This document shows, piece by piece, positions 46,549 through 56,833 of a stretch of 64,000 nt of DNA. The position numbers and the translations under genes are program-made. Below the pieces are notes generated by a model. It was not told the DNA's origin and did no database searches. It was given only the letters and a program-made list of their open reading frames with translations. Source of the stretch: Chitinimonas sp. BJB300 (GTDB lineage Bacteria > Pseudomonadota > Gammaproteobacteria > Burkholderiales > Chitinimonadaceae); NCBI RefSeq assembly GCF_002735695.1, contig NZ_PDZH01000001.1, positions 1-64,000 on the forward strand, given 5' to 3'. Positions within the stretch are counted from its first letter, which is position 1. Every line of letters begins with the position of its first letter.

Positions 46549-46746
46549 ATGCAAGAAGACTCCCTGCTGAAATACACCCTTGGCTACAATGGCCCGGAAC
46601 GGCGTAGGCAAGAACGTCGTACTCCCATCCACCTGGAAGACCGCGATTGGCGCATACAGAATTTGGCACTAGTCGGAAGTGATACGCGCGGTTCTCTTGG
46701 CCGGCGTGCCAACGATTACTTTGTACTGTCGGGCACTTTCCATTAG
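46549..46746 (+). CDS. Hypothetical protein, 65 aa
   Basis: Basic-acidic small protein with an Arg-rich motif NGPERRRQERRT near the start and RGSLGRRANDYFVLSG near the end. An AAGGAGA Shine-Dalgarno lies six bases before the ATG, which supports translation. A PERRR-x-xRR motif occurs as a linker in several signalling proteins, but no domain is assigned here. Function unknown. Confidence 0.6.
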   Translation: MQEDSLLKYTLGYNGPERRRQERRTPIHLEDRDWRIQNLALVGSDTRGSLGRRANDYFVLSGTFH

Positions 46747-46797
46747 CCCGTAATGCTTACGGCACACTAAGGTGCCGTCGTCGGTAGAACCGACCAC

Positions 46798-46825
46798 AAA
46801 GGCGACCACATCTGAGGTCGCCTTT
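46798..46825 (+). terminator. Rho-independent terminator after the 65-aa gene
   Basis: AAAGGCGACC / GGTCGCCTTT form a 10-bp stem with an eight-base loop, followed by a short T-containing run. A second hairpin (GGCAC / GTGCC, 46761-46776) precedes it. Confidence 0.7.
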
Positions 46826-46914
46826 GCATTTATTCCAACAGCGCGGTGCTTGCGAAACTTTCCCCATCCCCGCATATCCTTGCTTCATGCAGCCAATTTA
46901 GCTGCCCCCACCCA

Positions 46915-47418
46915 ATGCAAGGAAGACTATGGACGCCCTTATCCATTGCCGGCTATCTGCTGGCAATCGTACTGATACTGGCAGGCTTAGCCGGCAATTT
47001 ATTGCCGTTGATACCCACTGCGCCGTTATTGATGGCCGGCTTTATCCTCTACGCGTGGCTGGATGACTTCCAGCGAGTGGGATGGGGCTGGCTGGGTGTC
47101 CTACTCGTGCTTAGCATTGTGATGATTGTGATCGACTTTATTGCTGGTGCCTGGGGCGCCAAGAAAATGGGAGCAAGCCGCCAAGCGGTGATTGGTGCAA
47201 CACTCGGTGCCATTCTGGGCATCTTCTTCAATATCGTGGGATTGATATTCGGCCCATTTATTGGCGCAGCAGTGGGGGAGTGGCTCGCAAAGGGCGACGC
47301 TTTGCGCGCAGGACAGGTTGGGTTCGCTACCTGGTTGGGGCTACTGGTAGGCACCGTAGCCAAGCTGAGCCTGAGCTTCGTCATGATCGGGCTGTTTGCC
47401 TTTGCCTATTTTATCTAG
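46915..47418 (+). CDS. DUF456 family membrane protein
   Basis: Inner-membrane protein of 167 residues with about five hydrophobic segments and the repeated GAxxGxxxGxxxGxxxGxxxG pattern (ATLGAILGIFFNIVGLIFGP, FIGAAVGEWL) of DUF456. Such glycine-zipper repeats pack helices together. The ATG at 46915 is chosen as a family-like start; the open frame reaches back to 46846. Function unknown. Confidence 0.8.
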   Translation: MQGRLWTPLSIAGYLLAIVLILAGLAGNLLPLIPTAPLLMAGFILYAWLDDFQRVGWGWLGVLLVLSIVMIVIDFIAGAWGAKKMGASRQAVIGATLGAILGIFFNIVGLIFGPFIGAAVGEWLAKGDALRAGQVGFATWLGLLVGTVAKLSLSFVMIGLFAFAYFI

Positions 47419-47464
47419 GCTCAATCAATAGACTTCGCTGGCCCCATATTGTGCATCAACTCAA

Positions 47465-48541
47465 CTACCGTCGCCCTTGCCGCCATAGCAGATACGTCGC
47501 TAGCGCCAGGAACAAGGTGGAGGGTAAGCTGGCTGCCAGTAACGGCGGCCAGTCATATAACAACCCCATATGGCCCACCAGCTTGTTCACGAAGTAAAAA
47601 CCCAGCCCCAGCATGATGCCGACAAATAGCTTGATACCAATACCACCAGCGCGGCGCTGCGTTTGAGAAAATGGCAAGGCGATGACCAGCATCGCAAGGC
47701 ATGCCAGCGGGTAGACAAGCTTGGTCCAGAGGGCAATCTCATAACGCCGGGTTTGTTGCTGGTTGCGCTTTAAGTGATCGATATATTCCATCAATGTCAC
47801 CACCGACATTTGCTCCGGCGCAATCAACAATACTGCCAGCGTGTCGGGTGTCAGCACCGAATGCCAGACAAACTGGTCGAGTTTCTCCACCTTTACCGCA
47901 CCATTCTCAAAATGGGTGGCCGTGATATTACTCAGCAACCAAGCCCCGTCCTTGGGCTGCCAGACACCCCGCTCCGCCCTACCCTGCAAGCTAAGCCGGC
48001 GTTTGACGTCGAATTGGTAGAAATTGATATTGTGCAGTGTCTGATCAGGCAGTACTTCGCGCACATTGACGAAACTTCCGTCGTCCTTCATCCAGAAACC
48101 CGAACGAAAATCCTGCGTCACCAACTGCCCTTTCGCGGCCAAGCGCAGCTGGGTGGCCATACGTTCTGCACGTGGTGCGATGTATTCGCCCGCCAAAAGG
48201 GTAAATGCGGCAAAACCGACGCCCGCAATACTCAGGATACCCAGCATGCGCTGCACCGACATACCGCCGACACGCATCACGGTGAGCTCTGAATTCTGGT
48301 TCAGCATCGAGAGCGCAAACAAGCTACCGATAAGCACCGCAATCGGCATCAATTCATAGGCATGCCCCGGTGCCAGAAGCATCACATAAGCCAACAATTT
48401 TCCGAAGCTGTAGCCGCCCTTGCCCAGTGACCCCAGCTCCCCGATCAAATCGAAGAACAGGAATAACCCCAGCAAGGCGGCAAGCACAAACAGGCTGGTA
48501 CGTACGACTTCGGCGATCAGATACCGGCTCAGGATTTTCAT
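47465..48541 (-). CDS. lptG: LPS export ABC transporter permease LptG
   Basis: Inner-membrane permease of 358 residues that with LptF and LptB pulls lipopolysaccharide out of the membrane. It has the N-terminal helices MKILSRYLIAEVVRTSLFVL and FLFFDLIGELG, a periplasmic jellyroll, and C-terminal helices with GGIGIKLFVGIMLGLGFYFV. The ATG at 48541 overlaps the lptF stop (ATGA). The longer open frame to 48802 lies inside lptF and is not used. Confidence 0.96.
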   Translation of the reverse strand: MKILSRYLIAEVVRTSLFVLAALLGLFLFFDLIGELGSLGKGGYSFGKLLAYVMLLAPGHAYELMPIAVLIGSLFALSMLNQNSELTVMRVGGMSVQRMLGILSIAGVGFAAFTLLAGEYIAPRAERMATQLRLAAKGQLVTQDFRSGFWMKDDGSFVNVREVLPDQTLHNINFYQFDVKRRLSLQGRAERGVWQPKDGAWLLSNITATHFENGAVKVEKLDQFVWHSVLTPDTLAVLLIAPEQMSVVTLMEYIDHLKRNQQQTRRYEIALWTKLVYPLACLAMLVIALPFSQTQRRAGGIGIKLFVGIMLGLGFYFVNKLVGHMGLLYDWPPLLAASLPSTLFLALATYLLWRQGRR

Positions 48542-49596
48542 GTGCGGGCTTTCGAGCGCCAGCGGAACAAACCGTACGCAATCGCGATAACCACCAAGTG
48601 AACAGGCCAGATGCCAATCCATGCCGACAACCGGCCGGCAGCAATCCAACTCTGTGCCAGATTGATCAGGTTCACGTAAATGGAGAACAACAAAACCGCT
48701 ATCAACAGGTTGAAAGTACGGCCAACACGCGGATTGACATACGCCAATGGAACCGCCACCAGTGCCAGCAATATCAACGAAATGGGGATGGCAATCCGCC
48801 AAGCCAGTTCAGCTTCTTCCTCGGGATTATTACTACCCATCAACGCCAGTGTTGTTTTGGCCGCAGTGCTGGTGCTGACCGCTCGATGATCTCCTTCTTC
48901 CACCCGGATCCGCGCTTCGCCAAACTCCACAATTTGATAATTCGGCATCCCAAGGCTGCCTTCGTAACGGCGACCATTCTGCAACACCAAAATCCGTTCG
49001 CCATCAGGATGGCTCAACAAATAACCCTCAGCGGCAATCGTAATGGTCTGCTTGTCGCCCTCGGTTGCCTGGACGAAAATATTTCGCGCTGCCCCACTTT
49101 CGCCTGCGTAATTCTCAATGAAGTAGACCCGGTCAGACCGGGAAGACTCTTTGAACATACCGGGGGCGAGCGCCGACATATCATCGCGCGTCGCCAGTTG
49201 CTCGCTGTATTCGCGGCTCTTCTGCTTGGCCCAAGGTGTCATACCCAGGCTGAGCGATGCCGACAGCAGCGCCAGAGGAATGGCAAAAGTCAGCACTGGG
49301 CGTATCCAGGCAGTCAGCGGCTGTCCCGCCGAAAACCAGATATCCATTTCGCGATCGCGCCATGCACGCGTCAGCGTCATCAACACGGTGATAAACGCTG
49401 TCAGTGAGAGCAACCAGGGTACGATGCCCAACAAGATGAAGCCGAGCAAAGCCGCCACCGCCTCAGAAGCCACCGCACCACCGGCAGCCAAGCCCAGCAG
49501 TTTGGCGCCCCGGGTCACCACCACGATGGCCAGCAACACGAAAAATACGCCTGCCGCCATGCCGGTAAACTCACGCAACATGGCACGCTCGAACAA
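48538..49596 (-). CDS. lptF: LPS export ABC transporter permease LptF
   Basis: Partner permease of about 352 residues. FERAMLREFTGMAAGVFFVL and LLGLAAGG are typical of the first helices, with RAWRDREMDIWFSAGQPL as the coupling region and GRTFNLLIAVLLFSIYVNLIN near the end. The start is uncertain: family alignment points to the TTG at 49596; the ATG at 49581 would lose five residues. It overlaps lptG by 4 bp and is divergent from pepA, as in many betaproteobacteria. Confidence 0.93.
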   Translation of the reverse strand: MFERAMLREFTGMAAGVFFVLLAIVVVTRGAKLLGLAAGGAVASEAVAALLGFILLGIVPWLLSLTAFITVLMTLTRAWRDREMDIWFSAGQPLTAWIRPVLTFAIPLALLSASLSLGMTPWAKQKSREYSEQLATRDDMSALAPGMFKESSRSDRVYFIENYAGESGAARNIFVQATEGDKQTITIAAEGYLLSHPDGERILVLQNGRRYEGSLGMPNYQIVEFGEARIRVEEGDHRAVSTSTAAKTTLALMGSNNPEEEAELAWRIAIPISLILLALVAVPLAYVNPRVGRTFNLLIAVLLFSIYVNLINLAQSWIAAGRLSAWIGIWPVHLVVIAIAYGLFRWRSKART

Positions 49597-49803
49597 ACGC
49601 TCGGACGGCAGACAACGAGAAAGAAATGAGTATTTAGTAGAAGACGACAAGGCGCGCTTTGACTTTTACCGGTTGAGTTCGGAAAATCGCAGACGTTTTC
49701 CAGTTTTCCGCGCTGCTGCCAAAACAGCGACGCGAGTTCACAACGCAGGCGGTGTGCTTTCAATCCCGAAAGCCACCGAGCCGCGATCTTACAGGAGTCC
49801 TCC

Positions 49804-51459
49804 GTGGAAATCATTGCCAAGGCCGTGAGCGCCGAAAAACAAAAGGCCGCCGTACTAGCCCTATCCGTACAAAACGGCAAATTAGGCGCAACAGCAGCAG
49901 CTGTGGACAAAGCCGCCGGTGGGCATCTGGCTGCCATCCTGAAGCTAGGCGATCTGGACGCCAAAGCTGGCAGCAGCGTGCTATTGCATAAAGTACCCGG
50001 TGTAACGGCAGAGCGTGTTTTGCTAGTCAGCGTAGGCGAAGGCAACAAAGATTTCCGTGATGCAGCCCGTGCTGCTGTGAAAACCGCCGTCAGCATCGGT
50101 GGGGAACTGGCGATTGCCTTGGACGGTAGCGACATGGCCTGGACAGCTGAAGAGATCGCCATAGCGGCCTTCGACGCCAGCTACAAATTCGATACCACCA
50201 AGTCGAAGAAAAGCGAAAAACCAGGGCTGAAAAAGGTCACGGTATTAACCAGCAAGGCTGACGAAGCGACAGCCATGTCGGCTGTTGCGGCTGGCGCAGC
50301 CTTGGGTGAAGCCATTAGTCTCGCCAAGGACCTCGGTAATTTACCGCCCAACTTCTGCACGCCTACCCATTTGGCCAATACCGCTAAGACTATCGCCAAA
50401 CAATTCGGTATGAAAGTGGAAGTATTGGATCGGCCCGAGATCGAAAAGCTTGGCATGTTGTCATTTGTGTCGGTCGCCAAGGGCTCTGTCGAACCAATGA
50501 AGCTGATCGTCCTCAAACATGAAGGCGGCGCCAAGGGCGACAAGCCGGTCGTTTTGGTGGGTAAGGGCATCACCTTCGACTCGGGCGGCATCAGTCTCAA
50601 GCCCGGTGCCAATATGGATGAAATGAAGTACGACATGATGGGTGCCGGTTCGGTACTGGCCACCATGCATGGCATTGGTGCCGCCAAACTGCCGCTGAAT
50701 GTCTACGCCGTGGTCGCCACATGTGAAAACATGCCTGCAGGCAACGCCAGCAAGCCTGGAGATGTCGTCACCACCATGAAGGGCCTGACGGTTGAAATCC
50801 TGAATACCGATGCTGAAGGACGGTTGGTGCTTTGTGACGCGCTCACCTATACCGAGCGCTTCGATCCGGCCGTCGTCATCGATGTCGCCACCCTGACCGG
50901 TGCCTGTGTAGTCGCGTTGGGAAATCACACCAGTGGCCTGTACGCCAACAAGGATGCACTGGCCCGTGAACTGCAAGCCGCTGGCGATGTTGCAGGCGAC
51001 CGCGCTTGGCAAATGCCAATGGGTGAGGAATACCACGAGCAACTTAAATCCAATTTCGCCGACCTGGCCAATATCGGCGGCCCTGGCGGCGGTTCGGTTA
51101 CCGCGGCCTGCTTCTTGTCACGGTTTGCCGAAAAGTACGACTGGGCTCACCTGGATATCGCCGGCACCGCCTGGAAGCAAGGCGCAGCCAAAGGCGCTAC
51201 CGGCCGCCCGGTCCCGCTCTTGACTGAGTTCTTACGCAACCGCGCTGCACTACGGGCTACCGCCAAGGCGGTGCCCGCCAAATCTGTAGTAAAAGCGGAA
51301 GCTAAACCTGCGACCAAGCCAGCCGCCAAGTCTGTTGCAAAAACAGCAGAAAAACCCGCAGCAAAGTCCACTAAAACCGCAGCAAAGTCCACTGTTAAGG
51401 CCGCTACCAGCAAGCCTGCTGCTAAGACCACTGCAAAACCCGTAGCAAAGAAGAAATAA
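49804..51459 (+). CDS. pepA: Leucyl aminopeptidase PepA with a Lys/Ala-rich C-terminal tail
   Basis: Two-metal M17 aminopeptidase, 551 residues against about 500 usually. The catalytic domain is intact: [37 protein letters not shown], and the signature [16 protein letters not shown]. From about residue 487 a 65-residue tail of repeated AK/AAKP units ([20 protein letters not shown], then [20 protein letters not shown]) resembles a histone H1 tail. In E. coli PepA also binds DNA in Xer recombination. GTG start behind GGAG. HolC follows 1 bp later. Confidence 0.95.
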   Translation: MEIIAKAVSAEKQKAAVLALSVQNGKLGATAAAVDKAAGGHLAAILKLGDLDAKAGSSVLLHKVPGVTAERVLLVSVGEGNKDFRDAARAAVKTAVSIGGELAIALDGSDMAWTAEEIAIAAFDASYKFDTTKSKKSEKPGLKKVTVLTSKADEATAMSAVAAGAALGEAISLAKDLGNLPPNFCTPTHLANTAKTIAKQFGMKVEVLDRPEIEKLGMLSFVSVAKGSVEPMKLIVLKHEGGAKGDKPVVLVGKGITFDSGGISLKPGANMDEMKYDMMGAGSVLATMHGIGAAKLPLNVYAVVATCENMPAGNASKPGDVVTTMKGLTVEILNTDAEGRLVLCDALTYTERFDPAVVIDVATLTGACVVALGNHTSGLYANKDALARELQAAGDVAGDRAWQMPMGEEYHEQLKSNFADLANIGGPGGGSVTAACFLSRFAEKYDWAHLDIAGTAWKQGAAKGATGRPVPLLTEFLRNRAALRATAKAVPAKSVVKAEAKPATKPAAKSVAKTAEKPAAKSTKTAAKSTVKAATSKPAAKTTAKPVAKKK

Positions 51460-51460
51460 T

Positions 51461-51907
51461 ATGTCGCAACCTATGGCGAGTTTCTATTTCAACGTTGCCA
51501 ACCGCGAGCAGGCGCTTTGCCAGCTGGTTGACAAAGCGGTGAAACGCAGGCTCGCCATAGGCGTGATAACCGAGTCGGAAACAGCCAGTCGCGTCATTGA
51601 CCGGCTGTTGTGGGAAATCCCCCCCACCGGCTTTGTGCCGCATTGCTTGGCGGAAGGCGGCTGTGCGGCGCTTACCCCCGCCTTGATTGACCACCGGATG
51701 GAAAAACTTGGCAACCGGGACGTACTCTTTAATTGGACGCCACGGATGGTCCCCATAAGCCAAAACCTGGCCCGTGTGATCGAAATCATCGCCCATGACG
51801 ACGAGCCCGGCCGGCAGGCTGCCCGTCAACGCGTTGCACAATACAAGCAAGCCGGCTATGAAGTGGAGTACACAGATATGGCCAAGCTGGCCCAAGGCGG
51901 CGCGTAA
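51461..51907 (+). CDS. holC: DNA polymerase III chi subunit
   Basis: Protein of 148 residues of the clamp-loader complex; chi contacts single-strand-binding protein. ASFYFNVANREQALCQLVDKA, RVIDRLLWEIPPTGFVPHCL and DVLFNWTPRMVPI fit the family. It starts one base after pepA and its stop overlaps the next ATG, so pepA-holC-DUF2486 is one transcript. Confidence 0.93.
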   Translation: MSQPMASFYFNVANREQALCQLVDKAVKRRLAIGVITESETASRVIDRLLWEIPPTGFVPHCLAEGGCAALTPALIDHRMEKLGNRDVLFNWTPRMVPISQNLARVIEIIAHDDEPGRQAARQRVAQYKQAGYEVEYTDMAKLAQGGA

Positions 51908-52926
51908 TGGCACAAGACTTCGACTTCTCGCTACCCGATTCGGATGACGATGCACCCAATGTCGTGGGTAAGACAGATGCACTGATCGCGCGGCATCGAG
52001 GCCAGGGGCACGATGCCAATGTCCCCATACTGACTGACCTGGCTGCAGACTCGACCCCTGGCGGTATTCCCATACTGACCAACGTTGCCCCCATGGTGGG
52101 TGATGAGCTGATGTTCTCGCCTGAAGAGATCCGCGCCGACGCCCGCCTTTCTGGCACCCCCGCACCGGCAAGCGCCGCCCCCGCCAAACCCGTAGCACCC
52201 ACACCGGCAGCTGCACCTGCCCCCAAGCCACAAGAGCCTGCCAGAACTGCGGCTGCGCCCGCCAAGGCGGAGTTCGACTTTCCTGAGCTGAGCCTGCCCA
52301 GCTTCACACCGCCAGCACGGCCACCGAGCCCACCACCTGCCGTCGCAGCGCCATCGCCTTTGTCCGATGGGCCATTGATGCCTGAACTGGCGCTCGATTT
52401 CGACTTCACCCCGCCCCCCGATGAAAGCAGCCACCCAGCACCGGCCAGACCACCTGCTGCTGCACCTGTTGCGGTACCTATACCTATCCCAGCGCCTGTA
52501 CCCATTGCTGCACCCGTGCCTGCGCCAGTCGCAGCACCGGTCGCTGCGCCAGCGGTTGTACGGGTTGCCGCCCCTGCCCCGACACCCGTTGCCGCCCCCG
52601 TGCCGCCACCGGCAGTGGTCGCCAGCCCCCCGCCGGCGCCACAACCACAACAGTTCTATGCCGCAGACGAAATGGTCGGCTTGAGCATCGAACTGACAGA
52701 CGATGCCTTCCCCGTTGCACGTCCACCTATCGACCCTGCCGCCATCGCCGCGGAAGTGCTTGCCGGCCTGCGCCCTGAAGTAGAGAAACTGCTGCGTACC
52801 GAGATGGCTCGCCAAGTTGCAGTACTGCATGCGGAAGCACTAAAACGCACCATGGGTGCGCTGCAGCCCCAACTGGATAAACTCGTCCGCACCCGTATCG
52901 AAGAAGCACTCAAGCAACATGAGTAA
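51907..52926 (+). CDS. DUF2486-like protein with a Pro/Ala-rich linker
   Basis: Protein of 339 residues in three parts. The N-terminus (1-80) has the repeated VPILTD / IPILTN motif seen in betaproteobacterial DUF2486 proteins next to holC. A long Pro/Ala/Val linker (about 85-250, many PAPVP repeats) follows. The C-terminus (about 275-339) is a helical region, EVLAGLRPEVEKLLRTEMAR and LKRTMGALQPQLDKLVRT, likely a coiled coil. No signal or membrane segment. Function unknown. Confidence 0.75.
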   Translation: MAQDFDFSLPDSDDDAPNVVGKTDALIARHRGQGHDANVPILTDLAADSTPGGIPILTNVAPMVGDELMFSPEEIRADARLSGTPAPASAAPAKPVAPTPAAAPAPKPQEPARTAAAPAKAEFDFPELSLPSFTPPARPPSPPPAVAAPSPLSDGPLMPELALDFDFTPPPDESSHPAPARPPAAAPVAVPIPIPAPVPIAAPVPAPVAAPVAAPAVVRVAAPAPTPVAAPVPPPAVVASPPPAPQPQQFYAADEMVGLSIELTDDAFPVARPPIDPAAIAAEVLAGLRPEVEKLLRTEMARQVAVLHAEALKRTMGALQPQLDKLVRTRIEEALKQHE

Positions 52927-53043
52927 TCTGTCTGGGAAGTAGCAACGGTTACTTCCCAGGCCAACCGCAACTGCCGATTACGCGCAATCGCCCGCCTACG
53001 GTAAAATCGCTTTCTTTAAACCGATTACCGGGCATCCCGCACC

Positions 53044-54759
53044 ATGCGCACCTCGCAATTCTTCCTCTCTACCCTGAAAGAAGCCCCCAACGAGGCCGAG
53101 CTGCCCAGCCATAAGCTGATGCTGCGCGCCGGTCTGATCAAGAAACTCGGCTCGGGCCTCTATACCTGGATGCCACTGGGATTGCGTGTTTTACGCCGCG
53201 TGGAAGCCATCGTCCGTGAAGAAATGAATAAAGCAGGAGCGTTGGAATTGTTGATGCCAGCAGTTCAGCCAGCTGAACTGTGGCAGGAAAGCGGTCGTTG
53301 GGCGGTATTCGGCCCCCAGATGTTGAAGATCAAGGATCGCCATGAACGGGACTTCTGCTTTGGCCCCACCCACGAGGAAGTGATCACCGATATCGCCCGT
53401 ACCGAGATCAAGAGCTACAAGCAACTGCCGCTGAATTTCTACCAAATACAAACCAAGTTCCGCGATGAAATCCGCCCACGCTTTGGCGTGATGCGAGCAC
53501 GTGAATTTGTCATGAAGGATGCTTATTCCTTTGACGTGGACGCGGCTGCCCTGGCGAAAACCTATGCGCGCATGTACCAAGCCTATTCGAATGTCTTCAC
53601 CCGCCTGGGTCTGCAATTTCGCGCAGTGGCCGCGGATACCGGCGCTATCGGGGGCGATGGTTCGCATGAGTTCCATGTACTGGCCGACGCCGGTGAAGAC
53701 GCCCTTGCCTACTGCCCGACTTCTGACTTCGCCGCCAACGTAGAACTGGCCGAAGCCGTAGCGCCCGCTGCGCCACGTGGCGAGCCCACCGAAGCTATGC
53801 GCGATATCGACACCCCGAAACAAACCACCTGCGCCGCAGTCGCCGAGCTGATGGGCATCCCGCTACAACGCACTATCAAGCTGATTGCACTGATGGCGGG
53901 TGAGCAGTTTGTCATCTGTCTCTTGCGAGGCGACCATAACCTCAACGAGATCAAACTCGCCAAGATTGATGGCATGGCTGATTTCCGCTTCGCCACGGAA
54001 GAGGAACTCCGCGCCTTCTTCAACTGCCCTCCTGGCTTCCTTGGCCCCGTCGGCATCGACCGCACCCGTGTGCGCTTGATTGCCGACCGCAGCGTCGCAG
54101 CGATGAACGACTTTGTCGTAGGCGCCAACAAACCGAAGTTCCACATTGCCGGCGTAAACTGGGGCCGTGATTTGCCTGAGGCGGATGTCGTCGCCGATAT
54201 CCGCAATGTCATCCCGGGCGACGTCTCTCCCGATGGTAAAGGCGTATTGGAAATCTGCCGCGGTATTGAAGTCGGTCACATCTTCCAATTACGCACCAAG
54301 TACTCTGAAGCCCTGAACTGCAATTATCTCGACGGCGAAGGCCAGTTGCAGCCCATGGAAATGGGTTGCTATGGCATTGGCGTGTCGCGGATTGTGGGTG
54401 CCGCGATTGAGCAAAACTTCGACGACAAGGGCATCAAGTTCTCCAATGCCATGGCGCCCTTCAGCGTGGTCATCGTCCCGGTGGGCTATCAGCGCTCCGA
54501 GGCTGTCAAAACCGCTGCTGATGCACTCTATGCCGAACTGCAAACCCAAGGCATCGATGTGCTGCTGGACGACCGCAACGAGCGCCCCGGCGTGATGTTC
54601 GCCGATATGGAATTGATCGGCATCCCGCATCGGGTCACGATTGGCGACAAGTCCTTAGCTGAAGAGAAAGTCGAGTATGTCTCGCGCCGTGATGGCAATA
54701 CCGAATTGATCAGCCAGACCAATATCGTGGCCACCTTGCTTGGCAAACTGGCTCAATAG
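53044..54759 (+). CDS. proS: Prolyl-tRNA synthetase
   Basis: Class II aminoacyl-tRNA synthetase of 571 residues that charges tRNA-Pro. Motif 1 and 2 regions are seen in [20 protein letters not shown] and [20 protein letters not shown]; motif 3 is [17 protein letters not shown]. The Ybak-like editing insert (about 240-380, with [20 protein letters not shown]) that clears mischarged Ala-tRNA-Pro is present, as in bacterial-type ProRS. The ATG at 53044 opens [20 protein letters not shown]. Confidence 0.98.
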   Translation: MRTSQFFLSTLKEAPNEAELPSHKLMLRAGLIKKLGSGLYTWMPLGLRVLRRVEAIVREEMNKAGALELLMPAVQPAELWQESGRWAVFGPQMLKIKDRHERDFCFGPTHEEVITDIARTEIKSYKQLPLNFYQIQTKFRDEIRPRFGVMRAREFVMKDAYSFDVDAAALAKTYARMYQAYSNVFTRLGLQFRAVAADTGAIGGDGSHEFHVLADAGEDALAYCPTSDFAANVELAEAVAPAAPRGEPTEAMRDIDTPKQTTCAAVAELMGIPLQRTIKLIALMAGEQFVICLLRGDHNLNEIKLAKIDGMADFRFATEEELRAFFNCPPGFLGPVGIDRTRVRLIADRSVAAMNDFVVGANKPKFHIAGVNWGRDLPEADVVADIRNVIPGDVSPDGKGVLEICRGIEVGHIFQLRTKYSEALNCNYLDGEGQLQPMEMGCYGIGVSRIVGAAIEQNFDDKGIKFSNAMAPFSVVIVPVGYQRSEAVKTAADALYAELQTQGIDVLLDDRNERPGVMFADMELIGIPHRVTIGDKSLAEEKVEYVSRRDGNTELISQTNIVATLLGKLAQ

Positions 54760-54775
54760 GGTTTATGTTCTCTAC

Positions 54776-55402
54776 ATGCTTCGCTTAGCCCTTGTTTCTT
54801 TTATTTTTCTCGCTGCGCTACCAGCCTTGGCTGGCGCGCAGAAGGAAGAGGCTTTGTCCTTGTCGGTCGCGACAGCCATGCAACGCTCGATCAGTGACCG
54901 CACCGAACCACGCTTGGTTTTCACGAACCCTGGTGACGGCAAGGCGTGGCTGGCAGAGATGTCAACCCGTTTGCAGAAGAAGATTCCCGACGATTTCATG
55001 CGGGAAAAACTGCTGACCGCCATCCATTACGAAGCCACCCGTGCCGGCCTCGACCCACAGTTGGTCCTGGGCCTGATCCAAGTGGAGAGCGGTTTTCGCA
55101 AATACGCCATTTCCTCGGTAGGCGCACGTGGCCTTATGCAGGTCATGCCTTTCTGGCAGCGCAGTATTGGCAATAACGAACACAACCTGTTCGACATGTA
55201 TACCAATCTGCGTTTCGGTTGCACCATCCTGCGCCACTACCTCGATATTGAGCGGGGTGACCTGTATCGCGCGCTGGGCCGTTACAACGGCAGCCTGGGT
55301 AAGCCGGAGTATCCCAATCTTGTCTTGGGTGCCTGGAAAAATCAGTGGAACTGGCAGACCAACCCTGCCCATATCCAAGCGGTGTCTTACGTCAGCAAAT
55401 AA
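54776..55402 (+). CDS. Lytic transglycosylase (SLT domain)
   Basis: Periplasmic peptidoglycan-cleaving enzyme of 208 residues. Signal peptide MLRLALVSFIFLAALPALAG, then the SLT fold: AGLDPQLVLGLIQVESGFRK with the catalytic Glu in VESGF, followed by SSVGARGLMQVMPFW and LRFGCTILRHYLD. It ends in the conserved YNGSLG. The ATG at 54776 lies 16 bp after proS; another ATG at 54765 is out of frame and stops quickly. Confidence 0.92.
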   Translation: MLRLALVSFIFLAALPALAGAQKEEALSLSVATAMQRSISDRTEPRLVFTNPGDGKAWLAEMSTRLQKKIPDDFMREKLLTAIHYEATRAGLDPQLVLGLIQVESGFRKYAISSVGARGLMQVMPFWQRSIGNNEHNLFDMYTNLRFGCTILRHYLDIERGDLYRALGRYNGSLGKPEYPNLVLGAWKNQWNWQTNPAHIQAVSYVSK

Positions 55403-55430
55403 AAAAAGCCCTGCAAAACAGGGCTTTTTT
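55402..55430. terminator. Terminator after the lytic transglycosylase gene
   Basis: AAAAAAGCCCTG / CAGGGCTTTTTT form a 12-bp stem with a CAAAA loop; A and T tracts on both sides allow use by the converging xthA transcript as well. Confidence 0.9.
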
Positions 55431-55476
55431 ATTAGGAAAATCCCAAGCTAATTTTAAGAGTTTGATTATTCATTGC

Positions 55477-56244
55477 TCAACGCAATGTAGCAATCACCGG
55501 GGCATGGTCGCTGGGTCGCTCCACCCGGCGCGGCGCTTTGTCGATCTCACACGCAGTGCATCGCTCTACCAATGGTGTGGATAGCAAGACGTGGTCGATA
55601 CGCAAACCTGCATTACGACGAAAACCCATCATCCGATAATCCCACCAACTGAACGCTTTCTCTGCCTGCTCAAACAACCGGAAACTATCCGCCAACCCCA
55701 ACGCCAACAACGCCTGAAACCGCTCACGCTCGGGCGGACTGACCAATACCTCGCCCACCCACTTCGCTGGGTCGTGCACGTCGCGGTCTTCCGGCGCAAT
55801 GTTGTAGTCACCCACAAGCGCCAGGTTCGAGTGCTTGACTAACTCCTCGCGCACATAGGCAATCAAAGCATCCAACCATGCCAGTTTGTAAGGGTATTTC
55901 TCTGAATCTAGCGCCTGACCATTGACCACATAAGCGCCAATCACCCGCACACCGTTCACGGTGGCTGCAATCACCCGCTTTTGCGGGTCTTCAAAATTTG
56001 GCAGATTGAAATGCACGTCTTCCAATGGCGCACGCGAAATCAGCGCCACCCCGTTGTACGTCTTCTGCCCGGTAAAAGCGACATGAAACCCCGCCGCCTC
56101 GATTTCCGCTTTGGGGAAGGCATGGTCTTCCAGCTTGGTTTCCTGCAATGCAAGCACGGTCAGCTCCGGTCTGCCAGCCAACCACTCCAACACTTGCGGA
56201 AGACGAACCTTGAGTGAATTAACGTTCCAGGTGGCGATTTGCAT
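55477..56244 (-). CDS. xthA: Exodeoxyribonuclease III
   Basis: AP endonuclease / 3'-5' exonuclease of 255 residues in base excision repair. Motifs: [30 protein letters not shown] (metal Glu), [25 protein letters not shown] and [12 protein letters not shown] (catalytic Asp-His). Length is normal for the family and no lesion is seen. It converges on the transglycosylase gene. Confidence 0.96.
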   Translation of the reverse strand: MQIATWNVNSLKVRLPQVLEWLAGRPELTVLALQETKLEDHAFPKAEIEAAGFHVAFTGQKTYNGVALISRAPLEDVHFNLPNFEDPQKRVIAATVNGVRVIGAYVVNGQALDSEKYPYKLAWLDALIAYVREELVKHSNLALVGDYNIAPEDRDVHDPAKWVGEVLVSPPERERFQALLALGLADSFRLFEQAEKAFSWWDYRMMGFRRNAGLRIDHVLLSTPLVERCTACEIDKAPRRVERPSDHAPVIATLR

Positions 56245-56374
56245 GTATCAAACAATCAGTGGGTTTATGTATTAAAGGGACGCGGGACCAGCTGCATGAA
56301 TGGTGGGACACCATTTACCGAGGTATTTTACCGATTCCGGCATTTAACATCAGCCTTGAGAACCTATTCACGAC

Positions 56375-56435
56375 CTTAGAACCTGTTTACGAGCAGTCGT
56401 CAGCGGGGTAAAGCGCCGTGCAGAAACCGAAATGC
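56375..56435 (-). repeat. Partial copy of the MITE-like element at 8855-8997
   Basis: CTTAGAACCTGTTTACGA and the next 40 bases (GTCAGCGGGGTAAAGCGCC, GCAGAAACCGAAATG) match the reverse complement of the right half of the 143-bp element. A further end-like copy, GAGAACCTATTCACGA, lies just before it at 56358. The second inverted repeat is missing, so it is truncated. Confidence 0.5.
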
Positions 56436-56779
56436 CGGCTCTGAGAAAGCCTCGACCTGCGGTATACATCCGCTCATTCAGGCGCAAATTAGGCAGTTCG
56501 CCCTTTACCAAAGCAACCGAATTAGTCGTTGAAAGCTGCTATCAAGCCCCAGCAAATACGTTTTTTGGCCCCCTGCACGAACAAGGGGTAAGAACTTACC
56601 TTATCCCTTTAATCCGCCTGCTCCTACAAAAATTGGCTGGCATGGCCCCACCCCATTCTTGTCTCTTGCTCAGGGGCTTCATCATAATTTGAACGGCATT
56701 TCTGATCGAAGAGAGGACATGCCAACGGGATTTTATATATAAAATCATGTGCTTAATAATGTTGTTTTTCCCAACTAAC

Positions 56780-56833
56780 GCAAATAAAAATACTTATCTA
56801 CAACATTTAAATATCGCAAAAATTTTTATTTGC
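56780..56833. repeat. 12-bp perfect inverted repeat in the AT-rich trb leader
   Basis: GCAAATAAAAAT (56780-56791) and ATTTTTATTTGC (56822-56833) pair perfectly with a 30-base spacer. It lies about 290 bp before trbB in DNA of very high AT content. It could be a regulator or nucleoid-protein site; no function is shown. Confidence 0.45.

Noticed and set aside
51262-51459. PepA tail as a separate repeat array or a sequencing artefact
   Set aside because: The frame stays open to a stop one base before holC, and repeats are at the protein level with varied codons, so a true extension is more likely.
52421-52726. Frames opposite or beside the Pro/Ala-rich linker
   Set aside because: GC-rich repeats leave all frames open; only the plus-strand frame continuous with the conserved ends is credible.
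56432-56692. 86-codon frame between xthA and trbB
   Set aside because: It begins inside the MITE-like repeat and its composition is not protein-like; no family recognised.
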